Source: a virus
IMG/VR virus record: IMGVR_UViG_3300013132_000095
Location: 1 to 41,144 of that record
Length of the DNA stretch: 41,144 nucleotides
Direction: 5' to 3' (one strand)
Shown here: piece after piece, positions 7,846 to 16,292 of the stretch
Numbering within the stretch: the stretch's first letter is position 1
Layout: every line of letters starts with the position of its first letter
Translations under genes and position numbers: made by a program
Notes under the pieces: model-generated
Databases searched by the model: none
What the model was told of the DNA's origin: nothing
What the model saw: the letters and a program-made list of their open reading frames with translations, nothing else

Positions 7846-9606
7846 TTAATCCGTGAGAATATTGTATCCTTTTTTTATAATTTCTGCAAGTGGGCGCATC
7901 ACTTTATCTTCGCACAGTAATTTATGTTCTAAAGATATTTTTAAAGTTCTCCCGTCTTCAAGCGTGATTTCATATAACTCTTTTTCATTTGCCATTACGT
8001 CTAAAACATCTACAAAATGATTAGAATCTTTATCTACATTATAAGCCTTTACCATATCGCCTATTTGCACATCTTTTAGCATTATTTTACCCTTGTTCTT
8101 CTCCTCTACTAATTCTTCCTCAAAGACGCATTTATTAAATGAATAATTAGCTGAATCTTCCAAGACTTTCCAGAGAATATCGCCTGCTTCTTGTGGCAGT
8201 TTATTCTCAATAATCTTATCTTGAATTTTTTGCTTCCATTTCTTGACTTCTTCGACTTTCTTCTTACCTACGATTCGGCGCAGAATTTCTGCTTCATCGA
8301 GAGAAAAACCTATCTTTGTAGCCATCTTCATCAACTGCTCTTGATAAAGTGCGACGCCTCCAGTGATTTTTAGAACATCGTCAAACAGGCTATGAATGCT
8401 TTCATATGTCTCTGTATTCGTATAAAGAGCATACTTATCAACGAACTGCAAAGCTCCGGGTCGAGCAAGAGCAAGAACGCCGCTTAATTCTTCCAAATTT
8501 TTAGGTTTTACTTTCTTTAATACTTTAAAGTTAGTATCAGCTTCAATCTGAAATAAACCATGAGGAGTTCTTAGTTCCTGTAAATTCTGATAAATAAAAG
8601 AATCATTTACATCAATATCTAGTAGATTAATTCCAATATTCTTACAAACATCATCGACAACTGAAACGCCTCGAAGACCAAGAATATCAAGCTTAATATT
8701 AAATAATGTAACCCAATTCATATCAAATGACGATACGACACTGCCGTCAGATGATCTTTCAGTTGGACATGATTCTAAAATATTATCATAGCACAAAAGA
8801 ACGCCAGAAGGATGCGCGCCTTTATTCTTGATTAGATCTTTAAGCTTTTTGGCGATCTCATAAATCCTAGAGTTTTCATCGCACCATTGCTTGAATTCTG
8901 GCACTTCTCCATAAGCTTCTTCAATATCTTTAACTTGTCCGAATACTTTTGGAATATGACCTGAGATTACAGTCATTTCGGACTCTGGCTTTTCATCTAC
9001 AACTTTGCCGCATTCCTTAATCAGAAGTTTGCTGCTAAGAGTATTAAGAGTCAGAATTTTGGCTGTCTTGCCCTCGAACTTCTTCTCCAGATACTCTAGA
9101 ACTTTATGTCTTTGATAATAACAAATATCTAGATCGACATCAGGAGCAAGCGAGCCATCTAAATATGTAACCCCATCAACAACCTGTTTTCTTGATCGAG
9201 ATCTAGAAATAAACCGTTCAAAAAAAAGACCGTATTTTATAGGATCAATTCGGGTAACATTGCAAGCGAATAAAACTAAACTTCCTGCGGCAGAGCCTCT
9301 TCCAAGGCCAGTTGGGATTTTATTAACATGACAAAAATTTATAACATCCCAAACTAAAATCAAATAGTCAGTAAAACTTAATTCATCTATAATAGACAGT
9401 TCATAATTTAATCTATTTATATATTCTTGAGAGAATAAATTTTTTTCTTTTAATCCATATTCACATAAAGACTTCAAGAAAACTAGATTAGAACAATTGA
9501 GGTCTGCGCCGATCTTCTCTTTATATTTATTTTCAATTTCAAATGAAGGAAGTCTAACTCCGTGAAGATCAAGGTTTAGATCTGAGAAATTATCGTAAAA
9601 ATTCAT
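7846..9606 (-). CDS. dnaE: DNA polymerase III alpha, palm segment fused to split-intein N half
   Basis: 586 residues. GLGRGSAAGS (100-109) and the acidic cluster PDVDLD (155-160) are the Pol III nucleotide-binding and catalytic palm motifs; Asp307 in KLDILGL is the third catalytic acid; HGLFQIEAD, LARPGALQFVD and ALYQEQLM are further C-family motifs. The extein ends SANYSFNK at residue 492, exactly where SHSACYA of the next gene should follow, and Cys493 begins an intein N half. There is no PHP domain here: it is encoded two genes upstream. The start overlaps the exonuclease stop by 4 bases. This is the catalytic core of the phage replicase. Confidence 0.92.
   Translation of the reverse strand: MNFYDNFSDLNLDLHGVRLPSFEIENKYKEKIGADLNCSNLVFLKSLCEYGLKEKNLFSQEYINRLNYELSIIDELSFTDYLILVWDVINFCHVNKIPTGLGRGSAAGSLVLFACNVTRIDPIKYGLFFERFISRSRSRKQVVDGVTYLDGSLAPDVDLDICYYQRHKVLEYLEKKFEGKTAKILTLNTLSSKLLIKECGKVVDEKPESEMTVISGHIPKVFGQVKDIEEAYGEVPEFKQWCDENSRIYEIAKKLKDLIKNKGAHPSGVLLCYDNILESCPTERSSDGSVVSSFDMNWVTLFNIKLDILGLRGVSVVDDVCKNIGINLLDIDVNDSFIYQNLQELRTPHGLFQIEADTNFKVLKKVKPKNLEELSGVLALARPGALQFVDKYALYTNTETYESIHSLFDDVLKITGGVALYQEQLMKMATKIGFSLDEAEILRRIVGKKKVEEVKKWKQKIQDKIIENKLPQEAGDILWKVLEDSANYSFNKCVFEEELVEEKNKGKIMLKDVQIGDMVKAYNVDKDSNHFVDVLDVMANEKELYEITLEDGRTLKISLEHKLLCEDKVMRPLAEIIKKGYNILTD
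7849..8130 (-). other. Split intein, N-terminal half (IntN, 94 aa) in Pol III alpha
   Basis: Residues 493-586. It begins with the Cys1 nucleophile (codon TGC at 8130-8128), has block A up to VQIGDMVKAYN, and block B around LYEITLEDGRTLKISLEH, where the usual TxxH is SLEH. It ends with a stop after ILTD, where an uninterrupted mini-intein would continue into its C half. No endonuclease motifs are present. The C half starts only 13 bases later in a different frame. Confidence 0.88.
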
Positions 9607-10241
9607 ATATCAATCTGATACTTAAGTTTATTCCAGACTTTTAGATTTAATTTGAGATCAATAATAGCGTCGTGAAGTCTGTCATATTCATGTTCAATGC
9701 CATATTCTTTTCCGAGACTTGTAAGATTTGTCTTGACACCTTTTCGCCTCGCATTTGCTAATCTGTATTGATATTCAATAATAGAATCATCTTTCTTTGG
9801 CGGTTCGCCATACTTAATACCTTTGGCGACACAATTTGTGTCTATTATCTTTTCAATAAAATGCTTCCAAGGTTTATCGTATTTTTCGCATAATCCTTTA
9901 ATAAGATAAAGATCAAAATTTAATACATTGTGGCCGACAATCTTAAAAGCCGAATTCAACCAATCATACATCTGATCAAATGCTTCTTTGGGATTAATTC
10001 CGAGTCGATTGACTTTATTCTGATCATATCTTGTAATCTTCGCAGCTTCATCGCTTATCTTGAGAGAAGTATCCCATTTAAGATACATGTCTTTAGAGTC
10101 TGTGATTTCATGCCCAATAACTTTCAGCATAGAAATCTGCCAAGGTAAATTATTAACAAGATTTAAGCAAAGGTTGAAAGTCTCAACATCGATGAATACG
10201 AATTCATCTTTATTATTAAATCTAAGTAGATGGTCGTCCAT
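9603..10241 (-). CDS. dnaQ: DnaQ-like 3'-5' proofreading exonuclease (DEDDh)
   Basis: 212 residues. Exo I motif FVFIDVETF (Asp18, Glu20), Exo II IVGHNVLNFD (Asp110) and Exo III HDAIIDLKL (His190, Asp195) give the full DEDDh set, so the enzyme should be active. It sits between the PHP cistron and the palm cistron and overlaps the palm start by 4 bases, repeating as separate genes the PHP-exo-polymerase order that PolC has within one chain. It should proofread for the split Pol III alpha. Length is typical for a stand-alone epsilon-type domain. Confidence 0.9.
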   Translation of the reverse strand: MDDHLLRFNNKDEFVFIDVETFNLCLNLVNNLPWQISMLKVIGHEITDSKDMYLKWDTSLKISDEAAKITRYDQNKVNRLGINPKEAFDQMYDWLNSAFKIVGHNVLNFDLYLIKGLCEKYDKPWKHFIEKIIDTNCVAKGIKYGEPPKKDDSIIEYQYRLANARRKGVKTNLTSLGKEYGIEHEYDRLHDAIIDLKLNLKVWNKLKYQIDI

Positions 10242-10242
10242 T

Positions 10243-10995
10243 TTATTTATTATTTAACCAATGTTCAACACAAAAAGTATCACTAGCCATATGTTCAAGA
10301 TTTGGCTTATTAAGAGTTGTTCTATTATTAATGCATCTAAAAGTAAGATAAGCTAGAAAATCTTCTTTTTTATGATAGAAGATGCTCTGAGTTTTTTGAA
10401 CCTGATACTTATCTTTTGCGTAGTGATTTACTTTAGCCTCAAGTATATAGTCGGTCGGCAGGTTGTTATCTTCAACAAAGAATATAGGACTAAATGACGA
10501 AAAATCAGGTATGCATAGATGACTGCACAAAGTATTATTGTACAGAAAACTATCGTAGAAAGGAATAGCGACCAATAAATCGTCACTGTAATTGTCATTA
10601 AGAAGTTTGTAATCGAGGCGAGGCTCATAGTAGAATCCTTCGGTTGATGCGACTGTAGAAAGTTTAATTAATTTTTTATAACCCTTAGAGTTCTTAGGAA
10701 ATATAATAATCTTCGAGTTTTTCTTTAGCGAAGCTTCGGATTTATCTGCAATGTCTTCACAAATTGTAATTCGAAGACCGAAAATTAATTTTGTTTTTAA
10801 ATCTTTAGCATAAGTATATGCTTGCAAAAAACCAGATAATGAATCATCGACAATGGTTATTTGAGGCAGATCATATTCTTTCGCAAGAGAAAAAATAGAA
10901 ACCGGCCCCGAGCTGGTAAGCGGAGCCGGTTTTTCCAAAGTCAAGATAGATTTCCCTACAGAATAGTGGGATTTAAAAAGGCCAATTCGATCCAC
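10243..10995 (-). CDS. Stand-alone PHP domain of DNA polymerase III alpha
   Basis: 250 residues from GTG 10995. The order of Pol III PHP landmarks is present: IVDDSLSGFLQAY, LIFGLRITI (the PIxGxE-like strand), IIIFPKNSKGYKKLIKLST and the EPRLDYKLL segment. The first metal motif, H-x-H in active PHP domains, is replaced by LFKSHYSVG, so metal chemistry is probably lost and the role structural. It ends CVEHWLNNK, where the palm would normally begin. It is the first cistron of the replicase set, 1 base from the exonuclease. A strong hairpin lies inside its 5' region. Confidence 0.75.
   Translation of the reverse strand: MDRIGLFKSHYSVGKSILTLEKPAPLTSSGPVSIFSLAKEYDLPQITIVDDSLSGFLQAYTYAKDLKTKLIFGLRITICEDIADKSEASLKKNSKIIIFPKNSKGYKKLIKLSTVASTEGFYYEPRLDYKLLNDNYSDDLLVAIPFYDSFLYNNTLCSHLCIPDFSSFSPIFFVEDNNLPTDYILEAKVNHYAKDKYQVQKTQSIFYHKKEDFLAYLTFRCINNRTTLNKPNLEHMASDTFCVEHWLNNK
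10901..10934. other. GC-rich terminator-like hairpin inside the PHP gene
   Basis: On the + strand, ACCGGCCCC and GGAGCCGGT flank a smaller AGC/GCT stem and are followed by five T, the form of an intrinsic terminator. On the - strand (sense for the PHP gene) the same arms, ACCGGCTCC and GGGGCCGGT, pair with one T-G and precede TTTCTATTTTTTC. It stands out in a very AT-rich setting, yet it encodes part of the PHP N-terminal region. It could stop antisense transcription or attenuate the leftward transcript. Confidence 0.5.
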
Positions 10996-11009
10996 GAAGC
11001 TATTTTACC

Positions 11010-11990
11010 TCAAAAGTCAAAGTTGTCAACCTTAATCTTCTTGCTCTTATGAGCTGGACAGCCTGTATAAGTCTTCTTTTTAACTGTGTATGATTTATTT
11101 AAATCTTGCGGCAGATTATCTATAAAATAATTCTTGATAAAATTGCCAGATTCATCTGTTACTTCGTAATATTCAAAAGGCTCATAATATGGACACACCC
11201 ATGTTTTTCCAGCTTTGCATAGCCATTTTTTGTCGTCGTTGTGAGCGGCGAAATTTGATACAGCAGCTTTTTCAGTAAAATTTTCAGCAATATTATATAT
11301 ATACTCTAGATATCTTTCGTATCCATTTAACTGTTCATCAGTGATAATAACTTCTTGAACTGGTTGTTTTGGAAATCTTAGAAAAATAAACTGAGTAACT
11401 ACTTTCTCTATCTTGTTAGCGATTTCTTTAAATTTATTTGATTTCTTAGAAGCTAAAGTATAAGTCAACGCCTGAATGTTTGCAGTTAATTCATCATCTT
11501 TGAACTTAGCTTTGCTGCTTTTATAATCAACAATTTTAAATACTTTATCTTTGGGATAAAATCCATTTTTGTCGATAAAGCCTTTTATTTTGTATTTAGG
11601 ATTATCGTTTTCAATAAGAAACTCTTGTTCAGCTTCTCCGAGTTTAGCTTTGCTCAAAAAGAAATCTTGAGATAGACCAACGACGATCATTCCGTCTACC
11701 ATTTCATAATTCTTATCGGTATAGATATTAAGTTTTTTCATATGCTTAATAACTAGTCGATCTATTGCGGGACTTCCTTTTATTGAAGCTCTTTTATCAA
11801 TTTTAACAAAATGCTCTTTGTGTCGAGGATTTAAAAGCAATTCAAAAACAAGGTGGCACACGGTTCCCCTCGATGCGCCGTCGTTTGACTTATCAGGAAG
11901 CTTAAGGTGATAATTACACCAATAAATCCAAGAGCATGTTTCAAGAGTTTTAATTCTTGAAGCCGATAATATTAAATCTTTTTTCTCCAC
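11010..11990 (-). CDS. PD-(D/E)XK nuclease, RecB/Cas4-like, possible Fe-S cluster
   Basis: 326 residues. LSASRIKTLETCSWIYW is the standard N-terminus of PDDEXK_1 nucleases; RGTVCHLVFE supplies the conserved His; the core is GFIDKNGF followed by FKIVDYKSSK (D-x-K) and the QALTYTLAS helix. Cys19 plus late cysteines (LCKAGKTWVCPYY and GCPAHK) match the layout of AddB/Cas4-type 4Fe-4S nucleases. It probably trims DNA ends in recombination or replication, which fits its place beside the primase (19-base overlap) and in one block with the RecA-like protein. It is not accompanied by CRISPR genes. Confidence 0.82.
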   Translation of the reverse strand: MEKKDLILSASRIKTLETCSWIYWCNYHLKLPDKSNDGASRGTVCHLVFELLLNPRHKEHFVKIDKRASIKGSPAIDRLVIKHMKKLNIYTDKNYEMVDGMIVVGLSQDFFLSKAKLGEAEQEFLIENDNPKYKIKGFIDKNGFYPKDKVFKIVDYKSSKAKFKDDELTANIQALTYTLASKKSNKFKEIANKIEKVVTQFIFLRFPKQPVQEVIITDEQLNGYERYLEYIYNIAENFTEKAAVSNFAAHNDDKKWLCKAGKTWVCPYYEPFEYYEVTDESGNFIKNYFIDNLPQDLNKSYTVKKKTYTGCPAHKSKKIKVDNFDF

Positions 11991-12874
11991 TCTGTTATTT
12001 CCTCAGTTGTCATTTCTCCGAAATCTTTTTTATTAGGCAGATTTATTACGACTTGATTAGAGTCAAAGAATTTAGTTAATTTATTGTAAGCTTTTTCTGC
12101 CGCTTCATTACCAGCAGAATTTTTATCGCAATCGTTGTTGAAACTTATTCTAATCTTCTTTACGTCTAATTTCAATAAGAAGTTTATTATAGATGTAGAA
12201 ATCTCTAAGCCGAAAGAAACTACTACATTTGTAATTCCGGCGTTGAAAAGAGCCAAGCAATCACCGATACTTTCTACAACAAAGACTTCTCTTGAATCTT
12301 TAATTTGTTTAAGAGATTTTTTAGCTGGAAATACCCAAGTAGATTTAACCCCAATATGTTTCCATTTTGGATGATCTTCCCTGTTTAGAATATCTCTTCC
12401 AGAAAATCCTACTATTTGATCTTTGTTATTAAAAATTGGAAAGACGTATCGGCCAGTCATCTTGCCAGATCCAGCGACCCCGCCTTCAAAAGAAGATACA
12501 ATATCTTCTGGAATATTTCTATTAAGCCAATAAGAATGATCTTTCTTTAACTTAAGAAGCATCTCTCGATCAAATATTTTTCTTTCTACAATCTTCGGCT
12601 TCTTCTCTTCTTTTCGTTCGATAGAGATATTTCTTTGAGAAACCCACTTTTTTACTTCTTCTGGATCTTTTAGATTTAAAGATAATTTAATTAAATCTTC
12701 TAGAGAGCCTGTTATTCCTCTACTAAAATCAATAAATCTGCCAGAATCTTTCTTTACTGCTAGAACTGTATTATTGTCCGAGTCTCTATAAATCGGACGC
12801 ATTCTATATTCTTTTGGATTTTCAATGATGTTTGAATATCCAAGATCAATAAGAATATCTTTAACACTTGTCAT
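11972..12874 (-). CDS. dnaG: DnaG-type primase with TOPRIM domain
   Basis: 300 residues. FVVESIGDCLALFNAG is TOPRIM motif I with Glu201; ISFNNDCDKNSAG provides the metal-binding D-x-D (Asp248, Asp250) and the AG that follows it in primases. The middle (GRYVFPIFNN, IVGFSGRDI) is the RNA polymerase basic region of DnaG. The N-terminal about 80 residues look like a zinc-binding domain without cysteines, so template recognition may differ from host DnaG. It makes primers for the phage fork and overlaps the helicase gene by 4 bases. Confidence 0.87.
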   Translation of the reverse strand: MTSVKDILIDLGYSNIIENPKEYRMRPIYRDSDNNTVLAVKKDSGRFIDFSRGITGSLEDLIKLSLNLKDPEEVKKWVSQRNISIERKEEKKPKIVERKIFDREMLLKLKKDHSYWLNRNIPEDIVSSFEGGVAGSGKMTGRYVFPIFNNKDQIVGFSGRDILNREDHPKWKHIGVKSTWVFPAKKSLKQIKDSREVFVVESIGDCLALFNAGITNVVVSFGLEISTSIINFLLKLDVKKIRISFNNDCDKNSAGNEAAEKAYNKLTKFFDSNQVVINLPNKKDFGEMTTEEITEWRKKI

Positions 12875-14352
12875 AGAGTGTCTCCGTCTTGGCTTTGTTT
12901 ATCTTTAAGTTCGAATTGTTCATTTTCTACTTGAGCAATATCATTCAAAGATCCTTTTTCTTCTACATTGAAACTTTCTACTTTAAAGTTTAAGAAGTTA
13001 TTTTGATATGTAAATTCTCCATTAGCGTCTCTTCGCTTGACAAGATCGTGATGTCCAGCGGCATCTCTTCCTTGAAATCTTGTTTTGATAGGAACTAACT
13101 TGTGCGTTCCGAACTGATCGCCATCAGTCGCAATTTCATCTAGAGTTTTTCTACGGAAGATTCCAACGAATGAAGCAAACCATTGTAGTCGATCTGACAA
13201 AGCGATAGCAGAACTATCGTCTATAACCATGTTGCTCTTCCTGTTAAAATTTTCTCCTGATCGATTCATTTGCATTGCCGTAATAATAGGGCAGCAAATT
13301 TCTTCTGAAAGTTTCTTCAGCTTATCGATTTTATCGCCGATGGCTTGATGCTCCGCCCAGTTTTGACTAATTTTTTCTCCAGTTAATTTAACATAATCAT
13401 AGGCGACAATACATTTATTTCCTCTTCCTACTTCCTTGTAGTACCATCTCTTGACCATTGAACAAATTTCATCAATGCTTTTATTACCTACTCTGAGATA
13501 ATAATATTGATAATTAGCAACTTTCTTTAAAGCTTCGCGTACTTTCTTTGTCATCTCCGCATTCTTACGCCAATTTCCTGTTTCAACATACCACATTGGA
13601 ACACCAGAAATAGAAGAAACCATACGAAACTGCATCTCTTCTTGGCTCATTTCTGTATCAAGAATAAGAGCTTTAACGTTATTCTTGAGAGAAGTCTTCA
13701 GGCAAATATCGTTAATCCAAGTCGTCTTGCCTTGAGCAGGACGAGAAACAATAGCATAAATATTACCGGGTCGTAATCCACCATACAAACGATTGAATTC
13801 AGGATATGGAGTCAATAGTCCACTATCATCTTGAATATTATTTCCTCGCTCTTCGATCTTATAAGCTACATTCTCAAATAGATTAGCTGGTTTTTCATTA
13901 ACTTCAATAGAGGAAACTTTATCTGAATATAATTTGTCGCAATTTAAAATAAAATCTGTAACAGTTTCTTCATTAGCTTTTTGGGCTAGATTTTTTAACT
14001 TATCACCAGTTTCGAACATTTCTCGACGAATACGAAGTCGAATTAATTCTTTTGCTGCTTCAAGTGTCGCGCGTTCATTTATTTGAGTAAAAGTAATACT
14101 CTCGATATAATCAAAAATATTAATCTCATCTTTAAATGCGACGCCAAGATCCTTGATCTTTTGAGCGATAAGAACTTTATCTATTTCCTGCTTATTAAGA
14201 TAAGAATTCTTACAAACTAAGAAAATAGTTGAATGAACTTCATTATAGAAGTCTTTCTCAGTCAAGAAATTAACTAACTCACAAAGAATATCTTTATTCT
14301 TAAATATTCCTGCAATAACATGCTTTTCTACTTGATAGGAAAATATATTCAT
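12871..14352 (-). CDS. dnaB: DnaB-like replicative helicase
   Basis: 493 residues. An N-terminal helical DnaB domain (QVEKHVIAGIF, FYNEVHSTIF) precedes a RecA-fold ATPase that begins at TPYPEFNRLYGGLRPGNIYA. Walker A is SRPAQGKT (203-210) and Walker B CIVAYDYVKL with Asp319; ITAMQMNRSGE is the motif H3/H4 area with an arginine-rich continuation. It should unwind DNA at the fork together with the adjacent primase. It overlaps both neighbours (ATGA-type junctions). The C-terminal about 40 residues are Glu/Gln-rich and probably unstructured. Confidence 0.92.
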   Translation of the reverse strand: MNIFSYQVEKHVIAGIFKNKDILCELVNFLTEKDFYNEVHSTIFLVCKNSYLNKQEIDKVLIAQKIKDLGVAFKDEINIFDYIESITFTQINERATLEAAKELIRLRIRREMFETGDKLKNLAQKANEETVTDFILNCDKLYSDKVSSIEVNEKPANLFENVAYKIEERGNNIQDDSGLLTPYPEFNRLYGGLRPGNIYAIVSRPAQGKTTWINDICLKTSLKNNVKALILDTEMSQEEMQFRMVSSISGVPMWYVETGNWRKNAEMTKKVREALKKVANYQYYYLRVGNKSIDEICSMVKRWYYKEVGRGNKCIVAYDYVKLTGEKISQNWAEHQAIGDKIDKLKKLSEEICCPIITAMQMNRSGENFNRKSNMVIDDSSAIALSDRLQWFASFVGIFRRKTLDEIATDGDQFGTHKLVPIKTRFQGRDAAGHHDLVKRRDANGEFTYQNNFLNFKVESFNVEEKGSLNDIAQVENEQFELKDKQSQDGDTL

Positions 14353-14765
14353 ATTTCTACGTCAAACTTCTGAAGGATAAATTTTGGGGACAATACTTTT
14401 AGATCTTCTTGTTCTAGTTCAATAAATTTAAATTCATTCTTCATCAACCATTCATATTTTTCATAATCTCTACGAATAGAAGAGAGATATTTAGCTCTGG
14501 AGTTATTATGAAAGAATTTATTAAAAGAAGAATGTTGAGCGCCATTTACTTCTACAGCTATCTTGCGAGTTGCATTGATAAAGTCAATCTTCATTCTCGT
14601 TCCATAAACAGGAAACTCTTCATAAACAATATGATTTATCCAATATTGGCGCAAAAATTGTTTAATTTGGAACTGAAGATTAGACTTGGATTTACTATTC
14701 CAATCGACGCGGTATTTACTGACATTTTTACTGATCAGTTTACCTGTTATGGAATATAATCTCAT
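14349..14765 (-). CDS. Small PD-(D/E)XK/Vsr-like endonuclease (DUF559-like)
   Basis: 138 residues. The core is IVYEEFPVYGTRMKIDF (Asp61) followed by KIAVEVNGAQH (Glu72, Gln77, His78), the spacing of DUF559 and Vsr-like nucleases, whose usual EVDGxQH is here EVNGAQH. No zinc motif or DNA-binding extension is visible. It overlaps recA and the helicase gene by 4 bases each, so it is part of the operon rather than a recent insertion that breaks it. It may be a homing-type nuclease fixed between two essential genes, or a repair/recombination nuclease. Confidence 0.65.
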   Translation of the reverse strand: MRLYSITGKLISKNVSKYRVDWNSKSKSNLQFQIKQFLRQYWINHIVYEEFPVYGTRMKIDFINATRKIAVEVNGAQHSSFNKFFHNNSRAKYLSSIRRDYEKYEWLMKNEFKFIELEQEDLKVLSPKFILQKFDVEI

Positions 14766-15859
14766 TTCTTAAAAACTCTATTGAACTTGTCAAAAAGATG
14801 TTGAGTTAGCTTTTGATCGTTCTCTAGAAGTTTTCTAAGATTATCTACACCTTGAATTTGTTTATTGATCTGGAAACCAGCTTCGGTCAATTCTTTGAGA
14901 AGATCATCACAAATTGTAATCCAAGCCGTTTTGGCTTCAATCATCTCCCAAGCTTTTAGTTGTTCAATAATTTCATATTCAATCCAAATACTGTTTCCAT
15001 TTTCTCTGCCGTACTTAATAGGATATCGAACTTCAATTCCTGTCTTCTCGTTTGGAGTCTTGCGGAAGACAATCTTACACCAGTGTCCAATTGGAGTTTT
15101 TCCATCTGTATCAAAAATAACATCTTTCTGATATCTTTGCTGAAATTCTAGAATCCAATCAGAATAATGAAGCGCGGCATTTCCACCAGAAGCGTTCGTG
15201 ACTTTAGGATCACCTTTTTCATACGGATTAATCTTGATCGTCGAACGTACTTGAGAAATAAGAAAACAAATATGCCCCTTTGTGGAGAAATAATTTGCCA
15301 TCTTTCTCAAGAAATTAGATGTCAACAGAGCGCCGCCAGCAGTTTTATCAGCTTCGTTCGCTTTCTTTTCAATATCGTTTCTTGGAACTAGAGAGTCTAA
15401 AGAATCAATAATGAACATATAAAAATGGTCATCAGGATTAATCTTTGTAACGTCTCTAATCAAATCAATAACAAACTCAAAATCATTTGTTGGAATAATT
15501 TTAAATTTCTCAGGATTTGTGTCTACTCCTGATCGAGCTACAATTTCTTTCGAAAGTCTTCCTTCGGCTTTGATATAAACAACAACGCCATTTTCAGGAT
15601 GAACTTTCTGAAAGTTCCTAGCGAATGCTAGAGCGTTAGAAGTTTTTCCGCCTTCTGTTATTCCAGTCGAACGCACTACTCCGGGACGAATTCCTCCGCC
15701 CATTTCCATATCCAATACAAGACTTCCGCTGCTAACGACGTATTCTACTGGATTGTCATAAGCGAAATGATATTCTGAATTTTCTTTCAGATATCTATCG
15801 AGAGAGGTAAGTTTGGATGAAACTGTGTTCGAGTCTTGGTTTTTTGGAGGTCTACCCAT
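14762..15859 (-). CDS. RecA/UvsX-type recombinase
   Basis: 365 residues. The RecA core begins YVVSSGSLVLDMEMGGGIRPG; Walker A is GITEGGKT (66-73); Glu in YIKAEGRLSKE corresponds to the catalytic Glu after strand 3; Walker B is FYMFIIDSLDSL; ICFLISQVRSTIK matches loop L1 and NASGGNAALHYSDWILEF loop L2. It is compact with a basic C-terminal tail rather than the acidic one of bacterial RecA, in keeping with phage UvsX-like proteins. It should drive strand invasion for repair and recombination-dependent replication with the neighbouring helicase and nucleases. Confidence 0.9.
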   Translation of the reverse strand: MGRPPKNQDSNTVSSKLTSLDRYLKENSEYHFAYDNPVEYVVSSGSLVLDMEMGGGIRPGVVRSTGITEGGKTSNALAFARNFQKVHPENGVVVYIKAEGRLSKEIVARSGVDTNPEKFKIIPTNDFEFVIDLIRDVTKINPDDHFYMFIIDSLDSLVPRNDIEKKANEADKTAGGALLTSNFLRKMANYFSTKGHICFLISQVRSTIKINPYEKGDPKVTNASGGNAALHYSDWILEFQQRYQKDVIFDTDGKTPIGHWCKIVFRKTPNEKTGIEVRYPIKYGRENGNSIWIEYEIIEQLKAWEMIEAKTAWITICDDLLKELTEAGFQINKQIQGVDNLRKLLENDQKLTQHLFDKFNRVFKK

Positions 15860-16292
15860 AAAGTAAAAAGTCTTTCAGAGAAAGGATTTTCTTTTCTGGC
15901 GAAACATCTTCGCCTACTTTCTCATCTTGGAGGATAACACGATTTTGCGGCAAGTCAAGATTTTTCTTTTTCTCTTCTTGAAAATCTTGCCATTTGCTTT
16001 TCATGAAATCCTCAAACTGATACTTTATTATACTGAAATTATCAGCTTTTATAAAGTAGCAGAGAGAAGTTACTTGAGTTACTTCTACAGAATCCCAAAA
16101 CTCTTGATCTCTTGAAATTTGTCCTAGTTTTTTTGCTAATTTAATTTCCATAGGGTAATTTACTTTTACCCCTTCAGAAATAAATCTACCTATTAAATAG
16201 GTTTCGAAACTTCTATATTCTATTGTTTTATTATTCTTTACCGCTGTATACTTCTTTTTGGACGAACTCAATGATTTCTTTTTCATTTTCAA
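15852..16292 (-). CDS. Unknown protein, basic N-terminus
   Basis: 146 residues, not recognised. The first 20 residues are Lys/Ser-rich; the rest has aromatic-rich helices and ends SLKDFLLYG. It lies between the GT9-like gene (its chosen start overlaps that gene by 62 bases, which is long for this genome) and recA (8-base overlap). No good later Met exists before residue 48, so either the overlap is real or the start is non-standard. Position suggests a role with the recombinase, but nothing in the sequence proves it. Confidence 0.6.
   Translation of the reverse strand: MKMKKKSLSSSKKKYTAVKNNKTIEYRSFETYLIGRFISEGVKVNYPMEIKLAKKLGQISRDQEFWDSVEVTQVTSLCYFIKADNFSIIKYQFEDFMKSKWQDFQEEKKKNLDLPQNRVILQDEKVGEDVSPEKKILSLKDFLLYG

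Noticed and set aside
11010-11990. Reading the RecB/Cas4-like nuclease as part of a CRISPR system
   Set aside because: No repeat array and no other cas-like gene in the window; this nuclease type is common in phage replication blocks.
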